From Achromobacter sp. Bel (GTDB lineage: Bacteria > Pseudomonadota > Gammaproteobacteria > Burkholderiales > Burkholderiaceae_B), in NCBI RefSeq assembly GCF_012928505.1, contig NZ_JABBJN010000014.1, positions 1 through 64,000 of the forward strand: a stretch of DNA of 64,000 nt, given 5' to 3'. Under the pieces are notes generated by a model. That model ran no database searches. It saw nothing but the letters and a program-made list of their open reading frames with translations, and was not told where the DNA came from. Shown here piece by piece: positions 8,725 to 16,695 of this stretch (position 1 is its first letter; every line of letters begins with the position of its first letter). Position numbers and translations under genes: made by a program.

Positions 8725-9224
8725 GGATTGTGTTCGCGCAGCCGGTCGCGCACATGTTCAATGGCGCGCATGACATAGCGCTCGATCATATTCTTGGACA
8801 GGCCCATATGCGCCGCCACCTCGGCCTGCGTCCAGCCCTCGATGCGGTTCAGCACGAAGGCCTCACGGCACTTGGGGGGCAATTCTGCCAGGACGTTGGC
8901 CAGATCGTCCGCCAGCCGCGCCGCGCGCACGGGCGCGTCGGGGTCATCCTGCACCAGCTGGTCGGCCTCGTCCAGGTCGTCCAACGGGATGTGTTCCGCG
9001 CGGCCCTGCCTGCGCCACCGGTCGATCAACCGATGCCCCGCCACCTGGAACAGGTAGCCGCGCGCCTTCAGGGCAACACTGGCATCCGCTTTCAGCAGGC
9101 GCTCGATGGCGTCATGCGCCGCGTCTTCCGCGTCGTGGCGGTTGCCCGTGCGCCGGCTCCATACCCCCACCAGCTCGTCGTAATAGGCGAGCCAACCGGT
9201 GCGGGGCGAGGAAGGGCGGGACAT
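8721..9224 (-). CDS. FecI-like ECF sigma factor (cassette 3)
   Basis: This 167-residue ECF sigma factor has region 2 at about 10-75 (YYDELVGVWSRRTGNRHDAEDAAHDAIERLL) and region 4 at about 108-160 (LPPKCREAFVLNRIEGWTQAEVAAHMGLSKNMIERYVMRAI). The region 4 sequence is typical of the PvdS/FpvI/FecI clade. It is the first gene of the third cassette and overlaps its anti-sigma gene by 4 bp. A near-consensus Fur box lies at 9266-9284, so the whole cassette is probably induced by iron starvation and then amplified by receptor occupancy. The start ATG at 9224 agrees with the family length. Confidence 0.92.
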   Translation of the reverse strand: MSRPSSPRTGWLAYYDELVGVWSRRTGNRHDAEDAAHDAIERLLKADASVALKARGYLFQVAGHRLIDRWRRQGRAEHIPLDDLDEADQLVQDDPDAPVRAARLADDLANVLAELPPKCREAFVLNRIEGWTQAEVAAHMGLSKNMIERYVMRAIEHVRDRLREHNP

Positions 9225-9265
9225 GGACCAATCGGGTGGCGGATGACGGCAAGGCTGCGAATTTT

Positions 9266-9284
9266 ACAAATAATTCTCATTATC
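9266..9284 (-). promoter_or_regulatory. Fur box upstream of cassette-3 fecI-like gene
   Basis: On the minus strand this reads GATAATGAGAATTATTTGT. By eye 14 of 19 positions match the classical GATAATGATAATCATTATC consensus, with an intact first arm. It lies 42 bp upstream of the sigma factor start. It is the best Fur site in the window. Confidence 0.75.
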
Positions 9285-9326
9285 GCAACTACATCGTCGC
9301 GCGCCCGCCACATCCCGTGGGGTCCG

Positions 9327-9569
9327 CTAGTAATCCATGGGGATATGGCTTTGCGCCGCCCGGATCTCCTGTATGTGGCGTTCGGCCTCTTCTTTCTCGG
9401 CGCCGGGCGGCAAAGGCCGCCATCCCACCATGTTGCCGGGTGTCTTCACCGGCATCCAACCCAGCACGCTGTACGGCGTGATGGCAGTGCGTCCCGTATC
9501 GAACCGTGTTTCGTAATAGCCCTGTCGATCCGGCGCGGTATCGCCGGACGTCCAATCCAACTGAGACAT
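9327..9569 (-). CDS. Small hypothetical protein (80 aa)
   Basis: The 80-residue acidic soluble protein has the composition WTSGDTAPDRQGYYETRFDT ... ITPYSVLGWMPVKTPGNMVGWRPLPP. No signal peptide or membrane segment is visible. AAGGAG lies six bases upstream of the ATG at 9569, which supports translation. It is rich in Trp, Tyr and Pro and ends in a charged helix (EKEEAERHIQEIRAAQ). I do not recognise the family. It stands alone between the iron cassettes and the EIIC-EAL gene, transcribed away from the latter. Confidence 0.6.
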   Translation of the reverse strand: MSQLDWTSGDTAPDRQGYYETRFDTGRTAITPYSVLGWMPVKTPGNMVGWRPLPPGAEKEEAERHIQEIRAAQSHIPMDY

Positions 9570-9730
9570 CCATGTCTCCTTATTGAAGCTTATTGGCTGG
9601 TGCGCCTACGCCGCGAAACGGGCGAGCAACCGCTTGATCGTATAGCGCTCCGTCAAGCCTGTACTGCTACCTTGCGCCCGCTTTGCATTTCTTGACAGAG
9701 GGGAATCCCTAGGATTTCGTGGCATATCGA

Positions 9731-9760
9731 TTGCTAAACCGGGAAAACAGCGGCTAGGAT
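9731..9760 (+). promoter_or_regulatory. Candidate sigma-70 promoter for the EIIC-EAL gene
   Basis: TTGCTA (9731-9736) and TAGGAT (9755-9760) are separated by 18 bp, about 40 bp ahead of the GTG start at 9799. The match is moderate. No other gene lies downstream on this strand. Confidence 0.4.
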
Positions 9761-9798
9761 GTAGCAAAATATTCTTACAAACACGGAGCCTGGCGCTT

Positions 9799-11937
9799 GT
9801 GCGTCTGCGCGGGCCCCTTGGGCAGACCTCCATGCCGAAATCGATCTTGCCTCGCAATCCAAAAGATCGGCTGGCCTCCCTGGCAAGCGCCAGCGCATTG
9901 CGCGCCATACGCGAAGGCCTGCTCTGGACCTTGCCGTGCCTGCTGGTCACCGCCCTGCTTCTTGTCCTGTCGGTCATGGCCCGCCAATTGGGCATGCCCG
10001 CTGCGGTGGTCGAGCTCCTGACCGGCGCGCACGACAAGCTGGAGGGCATCATGCCGATCCTGGTTGGCACGTCCATCGGCTACATGCTGTCGTTCCGGCA
10101 TCGCCTGCCCCATCTGCCCACCGCGTTCCTGTGCCTGTCGTACGTGGTGATGGCCAGCGGCCTGATGGCGCCCTATCCCCAGGCCGCGGCCACACTGGTG
10201 CTCTTTGTCGCCATCGTTTCGCCATTGCTGGCCGTGCCGTTGATGGCGTGGCTGCACCAGCGCCCCTGGACACGGCTGGCGCCCGACGGGCTGATCAGCG
10301 AAAACGTGCGCGATACGCTGAACATGGTGGTGCCCGGCCTGCTGACCGCAGGCGTGGTCCTGGTGACGTTGTCCGCCGCGCTGCGCATTCCAGGCTTGGC
10401 GCAGTTCAACGTCCCGTTGACCTTCGCCTCGCTGGACAATCCATTCACCTCTGGCGCGCTGATCGCCGGCCTGGATTCCCTGCTGTGGTTCTTCGGCATC
10501 CATGGCTACCACGCGATGGCGCCCGTCATGGACGTGATGAACCAGGCCGCCATGCTCAACGCGGTGACCCGGGCCGCTGGCTATGAAGGCATGTATGCAT
10601 TGAACAGCACGCTGCTGGGCGCCTTCGTGTTCATCGGCGGATCGGGCGCGACGATGTCGCTGGTGATCGCCATCCTGGTGTTCTCCCGCAACGAATCGCT
10701 GCGGGTGCTGGCTCTGGCCAGCCTGCCGGTGTCGCTATTGAACGTGAACGAGATCCTCCTGTTCGGACTGCCCCTGATCCTGAATCCGCGCCTGCTCATT
10801 CCATTCGTGCTGACGCCCGTGAGCAATGCGATCATCGCGCTGGCTGTCGTCCAGTTGGGCTGGTTGCCGATCGCCTCCACCGAACTGCCCCTGACATCGC
10901 CCGTGCTGTTCAACGCCTATATCGCCGCAGGCGGCAGCCTGGCCGGCGTGGCGCTGCAGATCATCCTGGTAGGGATCGGCATGTGCCTGTACGCCCCCTT
11001 TGTCCTCGCGCAGGAGCGCCAGCGCCAGGAAAGCGCGACGGTCTACTTCAAATCCCTGGATACGACCTTCCCCCGGCTACAGGAGGAATCACTGCTGTAT
11101 GCGCACGATCCCATTGTGAAGATCTACGCCGACCGCGCGCACCGGGCCACCGAGAACGCCCGCATCCGCGAGATCAGCCAATACGATTTCTATCTGCAGT
11201 TCCAGCCGCAGGTGTCCATGCGCAGCGGGTTGTGCACCGGCTGCGAAGCCTTGCTGCGGGCCACCGGCCCGCAAGGCACGCAACAGGCGCCGATTGAATT
11301 CCTGCGATGGCTGGCGCAAGCCGACCTGATGCGCGAAGTGGACTTGTGGGTGGCAAGGCAGGCGGTGCTGCAATGCCTGCAATGGCGCAAGCGCGATTTC
11401 GTGCTGCCGATGACCATCAACGTCACACCGGGCACGCTGACGTCCGAGGAATACCGGGAGAAACTGATCAAGGTGCTCGCGCAAGCCGGCGGGCAGATCT
11501 CGGTAGAGTTGACGGAAGACGCGCTGGTCGAAGACGCGCAGGCGCTGCATGCCGCATTCGACCGCCTGCACGCGATCGGCGCCCGGGTGTACATCGACGA
11601 TTTCGGCACCGGCTATTCCGCCCTGAGCTACTTGCACCAGTTCCAGATCGACGCGGTCAAGATCGACCGCAGCTTCGTCATCGCGCAAGGCTCCGACCGA
11701 GGCGCGCTGGTCATGAGCGGCCTGCTGCGCTTTTGCGAAGCCTTGAACCTGCAGATCATCGTGGAAGGCGTGGAGACGGACCAGCAGCTGATGGCGCTGG
11801 ATTCCCCTGCCGAGATCATCGTGCAGGGGTGGTACTACAGCAAGGCTTTGTCGGGCGACAACCTTGTGGATTTCGCGCGCAGGCGGCAGGCGACCCCGCC
11901 CATGCCCGCGCACCCATGCACGTCGGCGCCTACTTGA
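9799..11937 (+). CDS. PTS EIIC-like membrane domain fused to EAL c-di-GMP phosphodiesterase
   Basis: This 712-residue fusion has a lactose/cellobiose-type PTS EIIC permease domain with many membrane helices at about residues 25-405. It keeps the GIHGYH motif (His235) and NVNEILLFGLP (Glu318), residues that bind sugar in the EIIC family. A cytoplasmic EAL domain fills about 460-705. The EAL domain looks active: CEALLR (Glu483), NVTP, ELTED, DDFGTGYS, KIDRSF, VEGVE and VQGW are all present. No EIIA or EIIB gene is nearby, so sugar transport by phosphorylation is unlikely. The inferred role is a sugar-sensing membrane phosphodiesterase that lowers c-di-GMP. The start is GTG 9799 with GGAG ten bases upstream; ATG 9832 is an alternative. 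The 3' end overlaps the convergent Band-7 gene by 8 bp. Confidence 0.88.
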   Translation: MRLRGPLGQTSMPKSILPRNPKDRLASLASASALRAIREGLLWTLPCLLVTALLLVLSVMARQLGMPAAVVELLTGAHDKLEGIMPILVGTSIGYMLSFRHRLPHLPTAFLCLSYVVMASGLMAPYPQAAATLVLFVAIVSPLLAVPLMAWLHQRPWTRLAPDGLISENVRDTLNMVVPGLLTAGVVLVTLSAALRIPGLAQFNVPLTFASLDNPFTSGALIAGLDSLLWFFGIHGYHAMAPVMDVMNQAAMLNAVTRAAGYEGMYALNSTLLGAFVFIGGSGATMSLVIAILVFSRNESLRVLALASLPVSLLNVNEILLFGLPLILNPRLLIPFVLTPVSNAIIALAVVQLGWLPIASTELPLTSPVLFNAYIAAGGSLAGVALQIILVGIGMCLYAPFVLAQERQRQESATVYFKSLDTTFPRLQEESLLYAHDPIVKIYADRAHRATENARIREISQYDFYLQFQPQVSMRSGLCTGCEALLRATGPQGTQQAPIEFLRWLAQADLMREVDLWVARQAVLQCLQWRKRDFVLPMTINVTPGTLTSEEYREKLIKVLAQAGGQISVELTEDALVEDAQALHAAFDRLHAIGARVYIDDFGTGYSALSYLHQFQIDAVKIDRSFVIAQGSDRGALVMSGLLRFCEALNLQIIVEGVETDQQLMALDSPAEIIVQGWYYSKALSGDNLVDFARRRQATPPMPAHPCTSAPT

Positions 11938-12832
11938 TGCCGATGAACGGCAAGGCGGCGCCCGGCACTTGCGTGGACGGCAGCACGCCATCCCATTTTT
12001 CAACAGCGTTCAGGCTCACCAGGTTGGTGTTGGCGGCCAGCGCCTCGGCCTTGGCGCGGATGGATGCCGCTTCGGCGTCACCACGCATGCGGATGCCGTC
12101 GGCTTCGGCGGTGAACTGCTGACGGCGCGCGTCGGCTTCAGCCTTGGCCTTGACCACCTGGATTTCGGCGTTGATCATCGCCGTTTCCTTCTGCTGGCGC
12201 GTCGTCTCGATCTGCACCTGGGCCAGCATGCGCTGTTCGATGGAATGCTCATAGGCTTGCGAGAAGCCCACTTCCTCGATCTGCACGCCCACCACCTGCA
12301 CAGGAGCGCCTTCCATCGTCTTCAGCACGGCGTTGTTCACGTCCAGGCCCAGCTTCTGGCGTTCCTGGATGGCGCGCACCGCGGTGTACTGGCCGAACAC
12401 GTTTTTCACGGCGTCGGGTGTCTTGCGCTCCAGCACGCGCATCTGCAAATTGCTGATGGTGCCGTATTCGGAATACAGCTCGGCCACATGCTCGGGCGGT
12501 ACGCGATAGGTGACGGACACACGCAGGTGGGCCGGCTGCTGGTCGTAGCTGTAGGCCTCCAGCTTCTCGAACACGAAGGTGTGGTCGCGCACCGACACCG
12601 TCATCACGTTGTCGATAAACGGCGTCTTGAAGTCCAGGCCCGGTTCGGACACCCGCACCAGCTTGCCGTTGCGCAGCACGACGCCGCGTTCACCCTGGTC
12701 CACCTGGAACCACGAGCCGAACGCCAGGAACAGGATCAGCAGGAACAGGATCCCCGTGCCGATAGCGACCTTGATGCTGCGCGGCTTGACCGCGCCGATC
12801 GTCTTGACCATCTGAATATCTGTCGGCTTCAC
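11930..12832 (-). CDS. SPFH/Band-7 (prohibitin-like) membrane protein
   Basis: The 300-residue protein has one N-terminal membrane anchor at about residues 20-42 (IKVAIGTGILFLLILFLAFGSW). The Band-7/SPFH domain is at about 43-215, with VDQGERGVVLRNGKL, EPGLDFKTPFIDNV, VSVTYRVPPEHVAELY and IEEVGFSQAYEHSIEQRMLAQ. A long Ala/Glu/Arg-rich coiled coil follows (ETTRQQKETAMINAEIQVVKAKAEADARRQ split over about 215-275). Family members form large cage-like membrane assemblies that modulate FtsH proteolysis or membrane microdomains. The start is GTG 12832, overlapping the TGA of the small upstream ORF (GTGA), so translation is probably coupled. It converges with the EIIC-EAL gene with an 8-bp overlap. 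Confidence 0.9.
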   Translation of the reverse strand: MKPTDIQMVKTIGAVKPRSIKVAIGTGILFLLILFLAFGSWFQVDQGERGVVLRNGKLVRVSEPGLDFKTPFIDNVMTVSVRDHTFVFEKLEAYSYDQQPAHLRVSVTYRVPPEHVAELYSEYGTISNLQMRVLERKTPDAVKNVFGQYTAVRAIQERQKLGLDVNNAVLKTMEGAPVQVVGVQIEEVGFSQAYEHSIEQRMLAQVQIETTRQQKETAMINAEIQVVKAKAEADARRQQFTAEADGIRMRGDAEAASIRAKAEALAANTNLVSLNAVEKWDGVLPSTQVPGAALPFIGIK

Positions 12833-12945
12833 TTGGAGTCCCTATCTGTTTTTGAACGTTTACGGTCCGAGAGCACGGCCGCGATGCCGCGCGCCAGCAA
12901 GTAGGCGACCACTGCTGCGCCAACCAAGATCAGGAAATACCTCAT
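12829..12945 (-). CDS. 38-residue single-pass membrane protein coupled to the Band-7 gene
   Basis: This short frame encodes MRYFLILVGAAVVAYLLARG followed by IAAVLSDRKRSKTDRDSK. That is one hydrophobic helix with a positively charged tail, predicted with the tail in the cytoplasm. A purine-rich site (GGGGGGGA) precedes the ATG at 12945. Its TGA overlaps the GTG start of the Band-7 gene in a GTGA junction, the sort of overlap seen between real cotranslated genes. No family is recognised. It may be a small partner of the Band-7 assembly or a translation leader. It is too short to be sure without comparative data. Confidence 0.55.
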   Translation of the reverse strand: MRYFLILVGAAVVAYLLARGIAAVLSDRKRSKTDRDSK

Positions 12946-13080
12946 CGAGCGTCCCCCCCGGGAAAGAAGCATCGGATTCTATCCCGAGGCGGGGACGGAT
13001 GGACCCTCCCGAGCGGCATGAGTGTTGCCAGACTTTGCAGAACGTTGCCGGGCATGCCGCCTCTGCTACCTAAGACAGAT

Positions 13081-13728
13081 TCAAGGCTGAAGGTTCGCCC
13101 CGTATACCTGCAACCCCAAGCGGGACAACCGGTCGGGATATTCCCAGAACGCGTGGTCCAGCGCCTCCAGTTCTTCTTGTTCGGCGTCGGTCATCGCGCC
13201 GTAGATGTCGTTCAGCTCCACGACCTCGGGCGAGGCCTCGAAGCGGTCGATCAGCCCGCGCATGCGCGACAGCACTGCCAGCATGTGCGTGGCGCCCACC
13301 TTGCGCAAGGCCTGCAGGGCCAACTGGCACGTCGGGTCGCCCCAGTTGCACAGGAACTGCATGAAGCCCCCGTTGTTGATGTCGGCTTCCATCCGCCATA
13401 GCGCCACCAGTTCCTGATCGACCCGCGACAGGCGGTCCAGCTTCCATTCGGCTGCGGCTAATTTCGCCATGGCCTGCTCGTAGCGTTGGTCCCACAACAG
13501 GTCGTGCACGTTCAGCATGCCCTCGGCCGAGGGTTCCAGCAGCGCGGGCCAGACCACGCCAAAGCCGTCGTCTACCAACTGCCACTGTGTGCGCTGCGCG
13601 GGCGTTGCGTTCTCCAGCCGGATATAACGCTTGATCGGCTCGGGCAGCTCGTGACCATTAGCCAACGTCAGCAACAGATGCGTATCGGTCAAGGCGATGG
13701 ATTGGATGCGGTAGGGATTCAATGACAT
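13081..13728 (-). CDS. DUF2442-DUF4375 (DMP19-like) cytoplasmic protein
   Basis: With the start at ATG 13728 (MSLNPYRIQSIALTDTHLLL) the protein has 215 residues. The N-terminal ~75 residues resemble DUF2442 (short beta-rich domain with LANGHELPEPIKRYIRLENA). The C-terminal part is DUF4375, the DMP19-like fold (RVDQELVALWRMEADINNGG, FMQFLCNWG). DMP19 from Neisseria is known as a DNA-mimic protein that binds a repressor; whether that applies here is unknown. An upstream in-frame start (13851) gives 41 extra low-complexity residues and is less likely. There are no membrane segments. It stands alone, divergent from the M4 protease gene. Confidence 0.75.
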   Translation of the reverse strand: MSLNPYRIQSIALTDTHLLLTLANGHELPEPIKRYIRLENATPAQRTQWQLVDDGFGVVWPALLEPSAEGMLNVHDLLWDQRYEQAMAKLAAAEWKLDRLSRVDQELVALWRMEADINNGGFMQFLCNWGDPTCQLALQALRKVGATHMLAVLSRMRGLIDRFEASPEVVELNDIYGAMTDAEQEELEALDHAFWEYPDRLSRLGLQVYGANLQP

Positions 13729-13911
13729 GTCAAAGGCGGAAAATTCAGGACCGGGCAACCTTACCGGGCAGGCGCCCCCATGTCGAGCCGCCATCGCGTA
13801 GGCAGCGCTCGCATCAGGCCGCACACTGTTACGTCCGCGCGCCGGGGCCATCTGCTACCGTAGTTCTGCCTGCACCGCGCCATTGGCCCGGCGCCACGAC
13901 AGAGACCGACT

Positions 13912-14976
13912 ATGCCACGTCCTTCCGAGTCCTCCCCCTTGATCGGCGTGGTCCCGCCCTATGTGCTGGACCGCCTGGCGCAGCATACTGACACCCGCGT
14001 CAGCATGCCGGCCGTCAAGACGCTGATCATCGACCAGCAACAACGCAGCTTGCGCGAGATGGCGGAACAGCCGCCACGCGCCACGCTGGCCCCTACCCGC
14101 CACGCCGCGCCCGGCGGCACGCCGCAACGTGCCGTGCACGACGCCGACAACACCACCACCCTGCCCGGCACGCTGGCGCGCGCCGAAGGCCGGCCAGCCA
14201 GCGGCGATGCCGCCGTGGACGAAGCCTACGCACATCTGGGCGCCACCTACAAACTGTTCTGGGACATCTACAAGCGCCACTCCATCGACGGCCACGGCCT
14301 GCCGCTGGTCGGCACCGTGCACTACGGCGAAGACTATGAGAACGCCTTCTGGAACGGCGCGCAGATGGTGTTCGGCGACGGCGACGGCGAAGTCTTCAAC
14401 CGCTTCACGATCGCGGTGGACATCATCGGCCACGAACTGACGCACGGGGTCATCGACACCGAGGCGAACCTGCTCTACCAGGGCCAGCCCGGTGCGCTGA
14501 ACGAATCGCTGTGCGACGTCTTCGGCGCGCTGGTCAAGCAGTACGCGCTGGGCCAGACCGCCAGGCAGGCGGACTGGCTGGTGGGCGCCGGACTGTTCAC
14601 CGAGAAGGTGAACGCCCGCGCGCTGCGCTCCATGGCGGAGCCCGGCAGCGCCTATGACGACCCGCTGCTGGGCAAGGATCCCCAGCCTGCGCACATGCGC
14701 GACTACGCCGACACGCCGCGCGACAACGGCGGCGTACACATCAATTCCGGCATCCCCAACCGCGCCTTCTTCCTGGCCGCCACCACCCTGGACGGTCCCG
14801 CATGGAAAGGCGCGGGACAAGTCTGGTACGACACCTTGTGCGACAAGCGGCTGCGCCACGATGCGGACTTCAAGACCTTCGCCGCCCTGACGGTGACGGT
14901 CGCCGCCGAACGCCAGGGCGCGGCCGTGCAACAAGCCGTCGCGCAGGCGTGGGCGGCCGTGGGAGTCCTGTCATGA
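13912..14976 (+). CDS. Protealysin-like M4 zinc metalloprotease
   Basis: The 354-residue M4 peptidase shows the zinc site HELTH (His174, Glu175, His178) with the third ligand Glu198 in GALNESLCDVFG, and the substrate-side block GGVHINSGIPNRAF. There is no export signal and no long FTP/PepSY propeptide. Instead the N-terminus has the short protealysin-type precursor with a PPYVLDRLA box at residues 15-23. In Serratia, protealysin is an intracellular or contact-released protease with such a short propeptide. The next gene overlaps by 4 bp and looks like the cognate inhibitor. Substrates here are unknown. Confidence 0.9.
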   Translation: MPRPSESSPLIGVVPPYVLDRLAQHTDTRVSMPAVKTLIIDQQQRSLREMAEQPPRATLAPTRHAAPGGTPQRAVHDADNTTTLPGTLARAEGRPASGDAAVDEAYAHLGATYKLFWDIYKRHSIDGHGLPLVGTVHYGEDYENAFWNGAQMVFGDGDGEVFNRFTIAVDIIGHELTHGVIDTEANLLYQGQPGALNESLCDVFGALVKQYALGQTARQADWLVGAGLFTEKVNARALRSMAEPGSAYDDPLLGKDPQPAHMRDYADTPRDNGGVHINSGIPNRAFFLAATTLDGPAWKGAGQVWYDTLCDKRLRHDADFKTFAALTVTVAAERQGAAVQQAVAQAWAAVGVLS

Positions 14977-15302
14977 TCGAATTGCCTCCGCTGGACCTTG
15001 TGCTGCTGGTGCGGTTAAGCCGCGAAGGCGGCCTGGCGTACCTGCCCGGCCTGTCGCAGCCCCGCAGCATCAACCTGTCGACTTGCCCGCCCAGCGTGCG
15101 CCAGGACGTGGGCGACGCCCTGCAACGCGCCGCGCCGAAAGCCGTGCCCGAATGCGGGCAGGCGGGTGGCGACCAGCGCTACTTCCACATCGAAATGGTG
15201 ATGGACCGGGACGACCAGACCGCCGTCAGTTTCGACGTGCCGGAAGCGGATGCGCCCGACACGCTGGTGCGCCTGTGGAAAGCCCACGCCGACCCGGCGT
15301 GA
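14973..15302 (+). CDS. Emfourin-like inhibitor of the M4 protease
   Basis: The ATG at 14973 overlaps the protease TGA (ATGA), giving a 109-residue protein. It starts IELPPLDLVLLVRLSREGGL and continues with a typical short beta-rich pattern (RYFHIEMVMDRDDQTAVSFD, VPEADAPDTLVRLWKAH). Small proteins encoded right after protealysin genes are known as emfourins and inhibit the protease tightly. The position, size and the R-x-S-x-E-G-G-L-A start fit that family. It has no signal peptide, in line with a cytoplasmic protease-inhibitor pair. The assignment rests mainly on gene order plus weak sequence resemblance. Confidence 0.7.
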   Translation: MIELPPLDLVLLVRLSREGGLAYLPGLSQPRSINLSTCPPSVRQDVGDALQRAAPKAVPECGQAGGDQRYFHIEMVMDRDDQTAVSFDVPEADAPDTLVRLWKAHADPA

Positions 15303-15317
15303 CCGTCCGGCCAGCGC

Positions 15318-16550
15318 TCATTGCGCAACCGTCGCGACGTGCGCCGCATGCTCGCGGAATCCGCCGATCTGCATCGCGCGGCCGGCATACAGGCCGATGA
15401 CCGCCATCGCCACGCAGAGCGCGGCGCAGGCGCCCAGCGCCACGCTCCAGCTATCGAGCCTGTCGTGCAGCGCACCCACCACGGCCGGCCCCGTCGCCGC
15501 GAACAGATAGCCTACGCACTGCGCCATGCCGGACAACGCCGCGGCCTGCTGCGCATGGCTGGCCCGCAAGCCCACGAACGCCAGGCCCAGGATGATGCCG
15601 CCGCCCGTGCCCAGACCCAGCAGCACGATCCACAGCGTGGCCCAGGACGGGGCCGCGATCAGGCCGGCCAGCGCGACGAACGACGCCGCCGCCGAGCAGA
15701 ACGCCGCGCCGCGCTGGTCCTTCAAGCGGCGCACCACCGGCGCCAGGAACAAGGCGGGCCCGGCCGACATCAGTTGCAACAGCCCGTGCAGCGAACCGGC
15801 GCGCTCCGCCGAATAGCCGGCATCTTGCAGGATGGCGGGCAGCCAGCTCACGGCGACGTAGAACACGAAGGAATTGATGCCCAGGTAGAGCGTGACCTGC
15901 CACGCCAGGGGCGAACGCCACAGGCGGCCGCCATGCGGCGCATGCGTCGTCGTCGCGGCCGGCGCGATGTGATGGGACAACTGCGGCAGCCACAGCAGCA
16001 GACCGAGGGCGGGCACCACCAACAGGCATAGCGTCGAAAAGCGCCAACCGCCCGCCGATAGTCCGGCCAGCGGAATGGCGATGGCGGAGGCCACGCCAGC
16101 GGCGATACTCATGGTCAGCACGTAGGCCGACGTCAGACCCGCCACGCGCTGCGGAAAGTCGCGCTTGACCAGGCTCGGCAGCAGCACGTTGCCGATCGCG
16201 ATGCCCGAGCCGATGATGGCCGTGCCTGCATACAACCCCCACGCCGCGCCCTGCGTGCGTGCGACGATGCCGAACGCGATCAGCAGCAACGCGCCGAACA
16301 GCGTGCGCTCCAGCCCAAAGCGGCGCGCCAGCCCTGCCGAGAACAGCGAGACCATCGCGAACGCCAGCAGCGGCAACGTGATCAGCATGCCGGCCGCGGT
16401 CGACGACAAGCCCAGTTGTTCGCGGATCATGCCGATCAATGGCGCCACGCCGGTCACCGGCGCACGCAAAGCCATGGCGATGCAAAGCATGCCTGCGATC
16501 AACAGCGCCGGACGGCTGCCGGGACGGACAAGGGAAGGAATATGAATCAT
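15318..16550 (-). CDS. MFS transporter, CynX/NimT family
   Basis: This 410-residue, 12-helix major facilitator has the N-terminal LRAPVTGVAPLIGMIREQLGLS motif seen in CynX/NimT members (E. coli CynX, YeaN). The loop-2 segment GLARRFGLERTLFG and the fifth-helix region VAGLTSAYVLTMSIAAGVAS are also present. It is divergent from an AraC-type gene (16696-17496) with 145 bp between them, as in the E. coli nimR-nimT (yeaM-yeaN) pair for 2-nitroimidazole efflux. By analogy it may export a toxic nitro-compound or similar small molecule. The substrate cannot be read from sequence; cyanate transport (CynX) is the alternative. Confidence 0.85.
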   Translation of the reverse strand: MIHIPSLVRPGSRPALLIAGMLCIAMALRAPVTGVAPLIGMIREQLGLSSTAAGMLITLPLLAFAMVSLFSAGLARRFGLERTLFGALLLIAFGIVARTQGAAWGLYAGTAIIGSGIAIGNVLLPSLVKRDFPQRVAGLTSAYVLTMSIAAGVASAIAIPLAGLSAGGWRFSTLCLLVVPALGLLLWLPQLSHHIAPAATTTHAPHGGRLWRSPLAWQVTLYLGINSFVFYVAVSWLPAILQDAGYSAERAGSLHGLLQLMSAGPALFLAPVVRRLKDQRGAAFCSAAASFVALAGLIAAPSWATLWIVLLGLGTGGGIILGLAFVGLRASHAQQAAALSGMAQCVGYLFAATGPAVVGALHDRLDSWSVALGACAALCVAMAVIGLYAGRAMQIGGFREHAAHVATVAQ

Positions 16551-16695
16551 GACGGCAATCTGTGAAATCCAAAGCCAATGCGGAAATACCGCATTTCAGA
16601 GGACCTAGCTTACGCGCGAGGTGCTTTACCGAATTTCGAGACAATGACAAACTATCCTTAAATTCTGCCAATCTGCCCCTCACGGCGTCGCCGCC

